Shown here piece by piece: positions 18,080 through 26,583 of a stretch of 64,000 nucleotides of DNA. Every line of letters starts with the position of its first letter. Position 1 is the stretch's first letter. Below the pieces are notes generated by a model. It did no database searches and had not been told where the DNA came from. It was given only the letters and a program-made list of their open reading frames with translations. The stretch is from Halorhabdus amylolytica. GTDB taxonomy: Archaea > Halobacteriota > Halobacteria > Halobacteriales > Haloarculaceae. Location: contig NZ_SPQG01000002.1 of NCBI RefSeq assembly GCF_004944975.1, forward strand, positions 1-64,000, given 5' to 3'. The position numbers and the translations under genes are program-made.

Positions 18080-18663
18080 AAATTCTGAAATTCTCACTTT
18101 AGAACGGCTGAAACTGTATTTCCGGTTTTGCTGCCATGGTGGTATTCCGCTTCGATCAGATTGAGCAATTCTTGGTGTAGATACGCCGGGTCTCGGGTTG
18201 ACGCTGGATCAGATCGCCCACTTCTGAAATCTCAAAGGCTCGTCATGCCCGACCGCCATTGAAGAAATCCCAGATCAAACGTGCTCTCGCTCGTCTCCGT
18301 GATTCGTTCGAAGAAAGCTTCGCTTCAGGTGGCAGTGGAGCGGTCTCCATATCCATTTGCCTCACCACTACGTAATGGATTTCTGAACCGTTGTTCTCGT
18401 AGATAAGGGAGCACGATCAATTCAATCCCCTAGAAAGCAGCCTGTTCAGAAGCGATAGCTCGAAATATACAAAAGTGCCGTAATGGATGCAGCCTATATA
18501 TTCAGCAAGAAAACTATAATATTCTAGTTATATTAAATTTCTGTGATATTTGGTTATCCTGCTGTACTGACCATCAATCGAGGACTGTAACAGGTTTTCG
18601 AACGTATCTATAACACGCTATATCGGGGAAAAGATCATCATCCGGCTCTATCACTATGTCTGC
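18080..18663. other. Intergenic region with faint gene relic
   Basis: This is an AT-rich stretch with no intact gene. Around 18260-18365 a plus-strand frame reads KKSQIKRALARLRDSFEES and then SGGSGAVSIS before a TAA. It is coding-like, but upstream segments in other frames are broken by stops, so a decayed gene is likely. I do not recognise the family. A very AT-rich patch near 18505-18550 may hold the promoter of the HNH gene. Confidence 0.4.
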
Positions 18664-19656
18664 ATGCCTCCAGACCGACTCCGCAGCATCGTCCCAATGT
18701 TCGGCGGCGGAGATCACTACGTCGAAACCTTGGACGCGATATTGGATTTCGTCAAGACCCACCACCCAACGACTGAAGAGCTAGTCGGCTGGCATCGCGG
18801 GGCGTTCGCGAACGTTGCAAGCCGGGACTCGATCATGCGGCGGGTCAAGTACCTCCACAGAGTCGGCTTCCTGGACGAAACAGACGATCGCTGGGGACTC
18901 GGCGATGCCGGCCAGGAATACCGAGCGGCGGGCGATATCTCAACCCTGCTCCGCATCATGTGCGATCGAAACGTCGGCCTCCGGAGCCTCATGTACGCGC
19001 TCGCGGCTGGCCCGATGACTCTGAGCGAGGTAAGCGAACAACAACTCGACACGCACCCGGAGCTGGGATGGAGTGAAGGCGAGACGGACATGGCGAAACA
19101 GCGGGTGAACTGGCTACGGAGCATGGGACTCGTCGAGCAACACGGCGACGAGTATCAGTTATCGGCCGATGGCCGCCAGTTCGTCGAAAGCGCAGTCACC
19201 GAGTGGGCTGACTCCGAGTGGACACCCTCCGTGGACGCGTCTGGCACGGCGATGCACGCTGGCATGTACGAGGCGACAACCCACGCCCGGTCAGTTGATC
19301 CGGAGTTCCGGGCGACGGTGCTGTCCCGGCACGACCGGACATGTCCGATATCCGGCGTGGATCATCCCTGGCTGTTGGACGTGGCGCATGTCCTGTCGTG
19401 GAGTGACTATCCCGACCACCGGGCCGACCTCTCGAACGTGCTGGCACTCAGCAAGACACACCACGCGGCCTTTGACCGTGAGCTGTTCACGATCGATCGG
19501 GATTATCGGTTGCGTGTGAATCCCGAGTTCGAGACGGAGAGTGACGTGTTACAGCGGACGATCATCGATCGTGCGGGGGAGCGAGTCTCCATTCCTGAGG
19601 AGAGCTTGAAGCCGGAGTATGTCGCGCAGCACAACGCAGCGCTAGAGTGGGTGTGA
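18664..19656 (+). CDS. HNH endonuclease with N-terminal winged-helix domains
   Basis: This 330-residue protein has a C-terminal HNH nuclease core: CPISG near 236, then LLDVAHVLSWSDYPDHR, SNVLALSKTHHAAFDREL. It contains the first His, the Asn and the HH pair of the family. Residues 1-~190 hold two winged-helix-like segments (for example EELVGWHRGAFANVASRDSI and an AKQRVNWLRSMGLVE helix), probably for DNA recognition. The gene is clearly GC-richer than the cluster to its left, so it has a different origin or longer residence. It stands alone and is likely a restriction-type or repair nuclease. Confidence 0.75.
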   Translation: MPPDRLRSIVPMFGGGDHYVETLDAILDFVKTHHPTTEELVGWHRGAFANVASRDSIMRRVKYLHRVGFLDETDDRWGLGDAGQEYRAAGDISTLLRIMCDRNVGLRSLMYALAAGPMTLSEVSEQQLDTHPELGWSEGETDMAKQRVNWLRSMGLVEQHGDEYQLSADGRQFVESAVTEWADSEWTPSVDASGTAMHAGMYEATTHARSVDPEFRATVLSRHDRTCPISGVDHPWLLDVAHVLSWSDYPDHRADLSNVLALSKTHHAAFDRELFTIDRDYRLRVNPEFETESDVLQRTIIDRAGERVSIPEESLKPEYVAQHNAALEWV

Positions 19657-19729
19657 AGTACCGCAAAAATGTCGCCGGCCGAATTCATATCTCACATGTC
19701 TTGAAGTACTTTCCCCGACGCCTTCCGAT

Positions 19730-20485
19730 ATGACCTACGTTGGGGTGGACTGGGCAAGCGGATTGTGGGTGACCGTTGCAATCGATGACGATATCAGCAT
19801 ATCGACCCACTCCTCGATCTTGAACGTCTGGCACGCATACAAAGACTCTGCTGAGGCGATACTGGTGGACATCCCGATCGGGCTGCCAGAATCAGGCACC
19901 CGTAAGTGTGACCACGCCGCGAAGGAAATGCTCAAGAATCGAGCGAGCACGGTCTTCTCAGTCCCAGCCCGCGATATCGTCGAAAGCGATGACTATTGCG
20001 ATGCTAAGAAGGAAAACAACGACTCACTCGGCAGCCAGAGTTGGTGGCTGTTCCCCCGCATTCGTGAGGTTGACGTTTTCCTCCAGGAAGTCAACGGCGC
20101 AATCGACCGTATCTACGAGGGTCACCCCGAAGTTTGCTTTGCGGCGCTAGCCGGTGAGCCACTCCAGTCGAAGAACAGTGAGGATGGTGTGGACCACCGA
20201 GTGGCATTGCTTGATGTTCTCGACAAGGATCTCCACGAGAATGTCAGAGAGTTTGTCGATGAGCGTCGAGAAGAAGCAGCGTGGCACCATCGCATCTCGG
20301 AGAGGCGAATTGACGATGTCGTTGACGCAGCTGTCTTAGCTGGCACCGCCGCGAAAGTCGGTTTGACTGGGAGAAACAGCGGTGCGGACTATCCCGCGCT
20401 TCCTGAGACTAATGACAATTCTGATGAAGATCCAACATTGGATATCCCGATGGAGATCGTCTTTCCGGGTGGGGAAGTCTCGTGA
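19730..20485 (+). CDS. DUF429 family protein
   Basis: A 251-residue protein beginning YVGVDWASGLW, with VDIPIGLPESG near 45, EGHPEVCFAAL near 134 and DDVVDAAVLAGTAAK near 200. These are the landmarks of DUF429, a predicted nuclease family with an RNase H-like fold. The conserved acidic residues are in place (D6, D44, E134, D200/D203). The substrate is unknown. It often occurs as a single gene in haloarchaea and shows no coupling to its neighbours here. Confidence 0.75.
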   Translation: MTYVGVDWASGLWVTVAIDDDISISTHSSILNVWHAYKDSAEAILVDIPIGLPESGTRKCDHAAKEMLKNRASTVFSVPARDIVESDDYCDAKKENNDSLGSQSWWLFPRIREVDVFLQEVNGAIDRIYEGHPEVCFAALAGEPLQSKNSEDGVDHRVALLDVLDKDLHENVREFVDERREEAAWHHRISERRIDDVVDAAVLAGTAAKVGLTGRNSGADYPALPETNDNSDEDPTLDIPMEIVFPGGEVS

Positions 20486-20529
20486 ATCGCCACGGAGCCA
20501 AGTGATCCAAGAATCTTTGATTCTCGTCA

Positions 20530-20991
20530 TCATGAAACTCTCCGATTTTCGGACGCTCCCTATGCAGTCGGCCTGTTCCGCCTGTAGACGAGTATGCAAT
20601 TGAAGAGAAGGGACTCAGCGACCGCTCACCGTTCACCAATTTGAAGCCAACGGACTATACCTCCACCTCTACGGCGCCGGAATGAATGAACTCTACCGCG
20701 CAAGCCAAGAGAAGGTGGAGATGCTCAATCAGCAACTGTACGAACGGACAACTGGATTGTCTCCGGCTTCGGAACCCCTGTACACACACTACGCTAAGCG
20801 AACCGAGTTCTCCTCCGACGTGGAACAGACACATGTATAGATGTGGGAACATGCGACCACGGATTGGGAACTCATCCGAGAAGATGAAATCCTGGTCTTT
20901 CTTCCATAATTTATTGAGGCAGGCGTTGCAGCCATAGATAGAGCGTTCACTCGCCGGGTAGCCAGAATGTTTGTATCACAGACGCCGTGAC
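20530..20991 (+). pseudogene. Decayed gene of unknown family
   Basis: A plus-strand frame reads GLYLHLYGAGMNELYRASQE through LYTHYAKRTEFSSDVEQTHV, then TAG, MWEHATTDWELIREDEILVF, then TAA, FIEAGVAAIDRAF, and a TGA at about 20989. Just upstream (20587-20640) the sense appears to lie in another frame (DEYAIEEKGLSDRSPF). At least two nonsense codons and one frameshift mean it is dead. I do not recognise the family. Confidence 0.55.
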
Positions 20992-21376
20992 TCCTTGATG
21001 ACCGTCGAGGCAGATGAAGACACCAATTTACTCTCTCAGAAAGGTTGCTTCTCCTTCTTTCTATGTCGCGGCCTCCCAGTCGGATGCGGCTTGAGTTGCG
21101 CGCTGTACCCGCGCTGGCGAGTTCCTATCCGCATGAGTTGACTAAAGACCGAGTCCTTTCCAACCCGTCAGGGGCTTGAAATCGTTGAGGGGGGTTGAAA
21201 CAACCCTTCCTCTTGGAAGCGAACCAGAAATCTACGAAGTATCTCCTGTTCTTCGACCCACTGATTCTCGATGTCCATTCGAGTCCCGACTGCTCTTTCT
21301 CACTTGCACGATACTGTTGGGAACGTTCTCAAATAACTTGGACGTGAAGTCTATAGACATCGTCTCGCAGTTGCGG
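20992..21376. other. Intergenic region, nothing recognised
   Basis: About 385 bp between the relic and the 3' end of the CARF-HTH gene. No RNA gene, clear repeat or protein-like frame was seen. Confidence 0.4.
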
Positions 21377-22204
21377 TCAGCCTTCGTCAAACATGTAAGC
21401 GAACGCTTCGAGAGTGTTCTGGCCCTCCTCGGTCGCTTTGACGTATTTGTTCCGGCCTTTCTTGTACGTCTCCACGTACTCGTCCTCTCGAAGCGAGTTA
21501 AGCAAATGGGAATCAAGCAGACGGTACAAACCGCGTATATCGTCGTTTTCGTGCTCGGCAAGGGGGTCAATCCCTGCGGCGACAGCAAACTCGATACACT
21601 CTTGTTTCGTTACTGGGCCTTCGTTGATGATATACTGGAGAAGTCTGAGAGGGTCACGAGAAGGTGCTTGGATTGGGTATGTTGGGAGTCGAGATATGCT
21701 CGTCACATTTTTTGCCACTGGTACCTCTTTGTCTTGCCCGTATTCTGCAGCACTCACGTAGATGGGCTCGGCGCCGCCTGTGACCATACAAGCGATCATA
21801 CCCGCGATCGCAGTGACTTTTCCTCCCGACGCGAGATTGACGTAGACCTCGTGTTCCCGATTGCCTTGGATGAGTTCGGCAACTGTTCTTAGAGTATCAT
21901 ACATATCGAAGATGTTGCAGACATTGTTGTCATTAACATCAATTCCAGCTGTTCTTAAATCGTCGTGAATCTTTTCGTAGTACCCTGGTCGCTCATCGGG
22001 ATCGTCTCCTTCGTGGTAGATGAGATACACGCGGTCTGCACGCATCCGAATCGCTGGGACAGTAACTCGCTCGTACTCGTACCCCAGCGGGACGATATGG
22101 ATTCGGTCAGAGACACTTAGGCCCTCAAACGAGACTGATTCCTCGTCTGTATGCGTATTTTTACTCTCAGCTGAAGAGGGAGTTTTCCGCTCGTCGCTAC
22201 TCAT
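21377..22204 (-). CDS. CARF-HTH regulator (DUF6293/HFX_2341 type)
   Basis: This 275-residue protein has two parts. Residues ~33-165 form a Rossmann-like CARF domain: DRIHIVPLGYEYERV, RADRVYLIYHEG, and the ligand-loop signature VNLASGGKVTAIAG near 122-135. Residues ~185-270 are a winged HTH (LRLLQYIINEGPVTKQECIEF, YRLLDSHLLNSL). CARF-HTH proteins of the Csa3 type sense cyclic oligoadenylates and switch transcription. The haloarchaeal DUF6293 group shares the layout, but its ligand is unknown. No CRISPR locus is visible in the window, so a link to the nearby Argonaute pair or autoregulation is possible. Confidence 0.75.
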   Translation of the reverse strand: MSSDERKTPSSAESKNTHTDEESVSFEGLSVSDRIHIVPLGYEYERVTVPAIRMRADRVYLIYHEGDDPDERPGYYEKIHDDLRTAGIDVNDNNVCNIFDMYDTLRTVAELIQGNREHEVYVNLASGGKVTAIAGMIACMVTGGAEPIYVSAAEYGQDKEVPVAKNVTSISRLPTYPIQAPSRDPLRLLQYIINEGPVTKQECIEFAVAAGIDPLAEHENDDIRGLYRLLDSHLLNSLREDEYVETYKKGRNKYVKATEEGQNTLEAFAYMFDEG

Positions 22205-22231
22205 AGGCTGGATTCTACGGGGCGGGTTATG

Positions 22232-22246
22232 AATAATGCGATTATT
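22232..22246. promoter_or_regulatory. Palindrome in promoter of CARF-HTH gene
   Basis: AATAATGCGATTATT is a perfect 6-bp inverted repeat with a 3-bp centre, starting 28 bp upstream of the CARF-HTH start codon. That is where the TATA element of a leaderless haloarchaeal gene would be. It could be a self-regulated operator. Confidence 0.4.
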
Positions 22247-22338
22247 CTAGGAATAACGTTACAAATCGCTCCATCAGCAATATTTCTGTTTTGTCAGCGT
22301 AGTTTTTTTGTACTCTGTCTTCGTGTCACGTCTAGTAG

Positions 22339-23334
22339 ATGCAAGGAAAGCAGGAAACGTTCGCTTCCTTCAGTTCCCCGCGGGTCGCAGCGGATGCTGC
22401 CTCGATAATTGGGATCATAGACTTCGTCTCCTGGTATAACGACGAACCCGCGCTCAAGTTCGCGCAACCGGGCGTACCGATACATCAGCGCCCAGACCTC
22501 CCACTATCCGAACTCGTGGGAACAGATGTTCGAGTGACAATCTCCGAAGACCAATACTGTACCCTCTGTGGCGAGTCAACCGAGACGTCCCCATGCCCAG
22601 ACTGTGCGGGAGAGCCCCCTCATACGACGTGCGTGATGCATCCTGCGACCCACTGCGAGTACAAGGCTTGTCCCTACCCTGACTACAAACAGCGGTCGTG
22701 TTCGCATACACATCTTGTCTATCTTGCGGCAACCAACCGGATCAAGGTCGGGATTAGTCGGGAGTCCCGGGCACGCTGCCGCTGGGCCGAACAGGGCGCC
22801 TCCCACGCGATTCCTATCGGCCGTGCTCCGAACCGGAAGGCAGCCGGGATTATTGAGAAGGCTATCGGTGAGGAATGGCCTCAGCGTCGTCGCCATGAGT
22901 GGTACCAGCCGATGGAGAACAGCATTGGACGACTTACAGACGACGCCCTCGCCACAGCGGCCCTGATCCCGGAAAAACTCAAGCACTGCTACTTCTGGGA
23001 CGATAGCGACCGACAGGACGTTCGCGACGCTGTCGTCGATGTTCCGTCTATCGAGGCACCGTCCCTCGACGAGCGCCTAACGACCAACCAATACTCGCTA
23101 TCCGCGGGCGAGTCACGAGAGGGCCGCGTACTCGGCGTTCGCGGCGGACTACTCGCAACGGACTCTTTCGTCGCTAATCTCAAGGGTCACAGTAGCCACG
23201 TGATCACGATCGAAACCGACGACCCGTTCTTCGAAGACACTGATCTACGCGTTCAGCAAAACGAAGAGGAACACTCCCAAGAACGTGAACAGCCGCCTGA
23301 GTACATCCCTGCCTCCAAGGGAGGTGTTGCATGA
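22339..23334 (+). CDS. DUF2797 zinc protein, Argonaute operon partner
   Basis: This 331-residue protein has a zinc ribbon with CTLC (~74-77) and CPDC (~86-89), then further Cys/His in a CVMHPATHCEYKACPYP segment. A GIY-YIG-like stretch (HLVYLAATNRIKVGISR, then RWAEQGA) starts near 126. This is the DUF2797 layout. The family is uncharacterised; a nucleic-acid-binding or nuclease role is plausible from the fold resemblance. Its TGA overlaps the ATG of the Argonaute gene (ATGA), so the two are translationally coupled. That is the best clue to its job: guide loading, target processing or control of Argonaute. Confidence 0.75.
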   Translation: MQGKQETFASFSSPRVAADAASIIGIIDFVSWYNDEPALKFAQPGVPIHQRPDLPLSELVGTDVRVTISEDQYCTLCGESTETSPCPDCAGEPPHTTCVMHPATHCEYKACPYPDYKQRSCSHTHLVYLAATNRIKVGISRESRARCRWAEQGASHAIPIGRAPNRKAAGIIEKAIGEEWPQRRRHEWYQPMENSIGRLTDDALATAALIPEKLKHCYFWDDSDRQDVRDAVVDVPSIEAPSLDERLTTNQYSLSAGESREGRVLGVRGGLLATDSFVANLKGHSSHVITIETDDPFFEDTDLRVQQNEEEHSQEREQPPEYIPASKGGVA

Positions 23335-25985
23335 CCGAGTTCTCTTACGACATCGTTGAAGACGAATACGGCGAAAAACTGGCTATCGAGTTCGAGTACG
23401 ACGAGGACGTCAAGAGCCGCCTAAAGGGGCTTTCATGGGATACCACTCATCGAGCCTGGAATCCTGACGCCGACGCGTGGACGATCGAGCTGACGCCGAT
23501 GAGTATCCAGGCGTTTGAAGAGGAGTTCGACTTGACCGTCCCGGACGAGTACAAGCCTGATAAGAGCGCTGGTGATGACGGCGGGGAAACTGACTCAGAG
23601 GCTGAGTCGGGGACGAACGACTTCCAAACGGCAACTGAGCAGAGTAGCACTATCACCAGCGAGAGTACAGGATCGGACTACGACGAAGATGCGGCGATCG
23701 AAGACGCCCTCGTTGACACGCGCGACATTTCGGCTAGCGGCCATGGATTAACCACGTATCCGGCAGCTCAGCGGATCAACGACGTCCCGGTTTACGTCTA
23801 TAACGTTCTCATCTCGACGGGGGACCAGGCACAGTCTACTGCCGAGCGCCGCCAGCGAGCGTACACGGCGATGCGCGAAATCCGTGAGGAGTACAGGGAC
23901 CGGGCACCACCAATGGCGTACGCTGGCGACCTCGAAGTTGTAGCTCTCCATCCGATTCCTGGCGACGGCGATCTCGAAAGCGAGGGTATTCGAGGACTCA
24001 AGGAGGCAGGAGAGCGCACGCTCGAACTATCGAACCAGGCCGAAAGAGCGCAAATCCAGCGCCTCGTGGAAGAAGCATTCAAACAGCGCGTCGCCGACCA
24101 GAATTTCATCGTCCACGGGATGCACAAGATCCTGGAGAGCGACCCCATCCCGATCCACGCTGGAACCGGGAACTTCCGCCTGCACGAGCGCTTCGACTGC
24201 GCCATCTCCGTCGCATCGTCCGGACGGGTCTACCTCCACGTGAACCCCAAGACACGCGTCCAGACCAACTATACGCTTGATAAAGTCGAGAACCATCGAC
24301 TGTACCCAGGGATTCGACTGGTCACGACCTACAACGGCCGTGGGTATCGACTTGGTCGCATCCTGTCTGAGCGGGCTCGCGATCCGACTATTGACGCCGA
24401 GACGAGTGTCGTCGATTACCACCGAGAGGACAACCCACTTATCGACGACAAAAAGGTCGAACAAATCGACAGCGCGAACCGTCGAGTTGTGACAGCATAC
24501 CCCATGGGTTCAGGTGGAAAACAGACGTTCCCACAAGAGCTACTGGCTCTTCAGGGACACACTGAGAACCTTGCGAACTTCGATGGCGACTTTTGGGCGG
24601 AGGCACAGCCGAAAATGCGCCGCTCGGCGTCCGCTCGCGTTGAGGACGCCGTCGAGTTCGCGCGACAAGTCGGTGATGTCCCCTTCGACGGGACTACGCT
24701 TTCCTTCCCTGCTGACGCACCGCTGTTCGCTGGCGACTCCCACTTCCGAGTTGAACGGCTATACGAGACTGACGCCGAGGTTCTCAAGTTCGCGAACGGT
24801 CGCCTCGGTTCTCACCCAAAGGACGTCGGCCAGAAAGGCATCTACGAACCCCCAGCGTCGTTCAACGTTCTCTACGTCTACCCGCAGCAGTTGGAGGGTG
24901 ACCAAGCCGATTCGTTCTGGGACACGTTCTCCCGGAAGCTCAGATCCATGGGGGCCGAGCCGGACAGCCGGTCAGATGTCACGTTCGAACCAACGCCGAA
25001 AAGCGAAGGGCCTGGTGACGTCGACATCCAAGTAGGCCGCCAGGTCCCGAGCGACCACGACTACGATGCCGCGTTGGTAGTCCTCCCTCCAGAGGAGGGT
25101 GCGCTGACTTCGTTTTATCAGCCTTACGACGAACTCAAAGAGGTCCTCGCCGGGAAGGGACTTCACTCCCAGATGATCGACCGAAAATCGATGAAGGAGA
25201 CTGGTTACCATCAGAATATTGCCCTCGGACTGATTAGCGCAGCCGGAGGGATTCCGTTCACTGTAGAAGGCTCGCTACCGGGCGATTCCGATCTCTATCT
25301 CGCGTTCGACGTCGGCCAGTATTTCGACGCCAATGACGATGGGCGCCAGGACGGCATTCGCGTCGGCGCGTCCGTGACTGCGATCACGAACGAGGGAGCG
25401 GTTCTTGGTTACGCACACACAGGGCCACAGGCAGGCGAACAAATCCCAGCATCGGCTCTCCGCCGGATCGCTAGACAGTCGCTGTTAGGGTACGAAGAGC
25501 GCCGCGGCGACGCCCCCGACCATATCGTCATCCATCGTGACGGCTTCATGAACGATCCGATCGAGCCGGCCCTCGAGTTCCTCGACGAGCGCGGTATCTC
25601 CTACGACGTCGTCGAAGTGCGCAAGCAGGCGCCTGCCCGAGTCGTCAATCAGGAGAGCGGATTCGCGAACCCCGACAAAGCGATTGCCTGCATCAACGAC
25701 GAGCAACACCTGGCATATATCGCGACGTATGGCCAACCCGAGCCACTCGCTAAAGGAACGACTGGCACGCCGCGACCGATCACGGTCGAGCGTAAGCACG
25801 GGGGGACCGATATCGAGACGCTCACGCGGCAGGTCTATCTCTTGGCACAGTGCCATATCGGTGTCGCGAATACAACGACCCGGCTGCCGATTACGACGGC
25901 CTACGCAGACCAAGCGGCGACCGCGGCGGCGAAAGAGCACCTCCCAATGACGTCCGACCTAGAGACCGGAATCGGCTTCCTCTAG
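23331..25985 (+). CDS. Long prokaryotic Argonaute (NgAgo-related)
   Basis: This 884-residue protein matches the NgAgo lineage of haloarchaeal Argonautes across PAZ-like, MID and PIWI regions. The PIWI domain (~650-884) holds a complete DEDD tetrad: D660 (LAFDVG), E703 (AGEQIP), D737 (IHRDGFMN) and D860 (TTAYADQA), ending IGFL. The MID region includes SQMIDRKSMKETGYHQNIA and AAGGIPF. Nuclease activity is therefore predicted. The first ~70 residues (YDEDVKSRLKGLSWD, then AWTIELTPMSIQAFEEEF) resemble a HARP-like DNA-binding domain rather than the OB-like domain at the NgAgo N-terminus. An acidic linker (~75-125) follows. It is coupled to the DUF2797 gene and likely defends against plasmids or viruses by guide-directed DNA cleavage. 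Confidence 0.9.
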   Translation: MTEFSYDIVEDEYGEKLAIEFEYDEDVKSRLKGLSWDTTHRAWNPDADAWTIELTPMSIQAFEEEFDLTVPDEYKPDKSAGDDGGETDSEAESGTNDFQTATEQSSTITSESTGSDYDEDAAIEDALVDTRDISASGHGLTTYPAAQRINDVPVYVYNVLISTGDQAQSTAERRQRAYTAMREIREEYRDRAPPMAYAGDLEVVALHPIPGDGDLESEGIRGLKEAGERTLELSNQAERAQIQRLVEEAFKQRVADQNFIVHGMHKILESDPIPIHAGTGNFRLHERFDCAISVASSGRVYLHVNPKTRVQTNYTLDKVENHRLYPGIRLVTTYNGRGYRLGRILSERARDPTIDAETSVVDYHREDNPLIDDKKVEQIDSANRRVVTAYPMGSGGKQTFPQELLALQGHTENLANFDGDFWAEAQPKMRRSASARVEDAVEFARQVGDVPFDGTTLSFPADAPLFAGDSHFRVERLYETDAEVLKFANGRLGSHPKDVGQKGIYEPPASFNVLYVYPQQLEGDQADSFWDTFSRKLRSMGAEPDSRSDVTFEPTPKSEGPGDVDIQVGRQVPSDHDYDAALVVLPPEEGALTSFYQPYDELKEVLAGKGLHSQMIDRKSMKETGYHQNIALGLISAAGGIPFTVEGSLPGDSDLYLAFDVGQYFDANDDGRQDGIRVGASVTAITNEGAVLGYAHTGPQAGEQIPASALRRIARQSLLGYEERRGDAPDHIVIHRDGFMNDPIEPALEFLDERGISYDVVEVRKQAPARVVNQESGFANPDKAIACINDEQHLAYIATYGQPEPLAKGTTGTPRPITVERKHGGTDIETLTRQVYLLAQCHIGVANTTTRLPITTAYADQAATAAAKEHLPMTSDLETGIGFL

Positions 25986-26116
25986 CTTCTGGCCAGGGAC
26001 GACAACGGGAAACGTATGGCAAATGGGTCAAATTCGGTACGCTACTTCTTCAAGAGCCAACAGGACAGTTTTTCGTTCAACGTTTATACGACATTGCTCA
26101 ACACGCTTTCGTTGGT

Positions 26117-26508
26117 ACTAGCAAGAGCTTCGATTCGGTGTCGATGGCGGCGTAGAGCCACTACTCTTCGCCAACCACTTCGATCTATTTCTCATCGACC
26201 GCAACCTACGACGGCGCTGCCGTCGGCGGGTCGCTCTGTGTTTCTGCGGCTGTTTCCTTCCAATACCAGATCGCTTGGTGGCAGCGATCGACACCCAGCC
26301 AGTCTAAAACAGCCTCGACTTCACGTAACGACAGCCCCATCGAATGAAGTCGAATCGCAAAAACAGCGGACGAGTGTCGGCGTGCGCTCGTTCTCCAAGT
26401 ATCTTGATTCTCCACGTCTAAGCGCTTCTTGAGCAGGTCTGTGAGTGTCATGACCACCTCTCACTACAGCCTGCTCGTTCCTCAATCCCTCAACTAGACA
26501 GTGCCCAT
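26117..26508 (-). mobile_element. Relic of an IS6-type insertion sequence
   Basis: On the minus strand, MTLTDLLKKRLDVE starts at 26451. It continues through VFAIRLHSMGLSLREVEAVL and LDWLGVDRCHQAIWYWKE to SDPPTAAPS, the N-terminus of haloarchaeal IS6-family transposases. The frame is then hit by stops within VAVDEK, IEVVGEE and WLYAAIDTESKLLL, after which homology is lost near 26117. The DDE core is incomplete. Upstream, at about 26483-26508, is a sequence ending CTAGACAGTGCC, which matches the terminal inverted repeat style of these elements. The right half and second terminus are missing. It is a dead, truncated copy between the Argonaute and OLD genes. Confidence 0.75.
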
Positions 26509-26583
26509 TGGGTTGAATCGTAATTAGGTAGAGAGTAGGTTCTCTAATTATGTGCGTACTCTTCTTTGGCTACTGATCCGCTA

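Noticed and set aside
21176-21892. 238-residue plus-strand open frame
   Set aside because: It is antisense to the CARF-HTH gene, which has recognisable domains; the frame has no features of its own.
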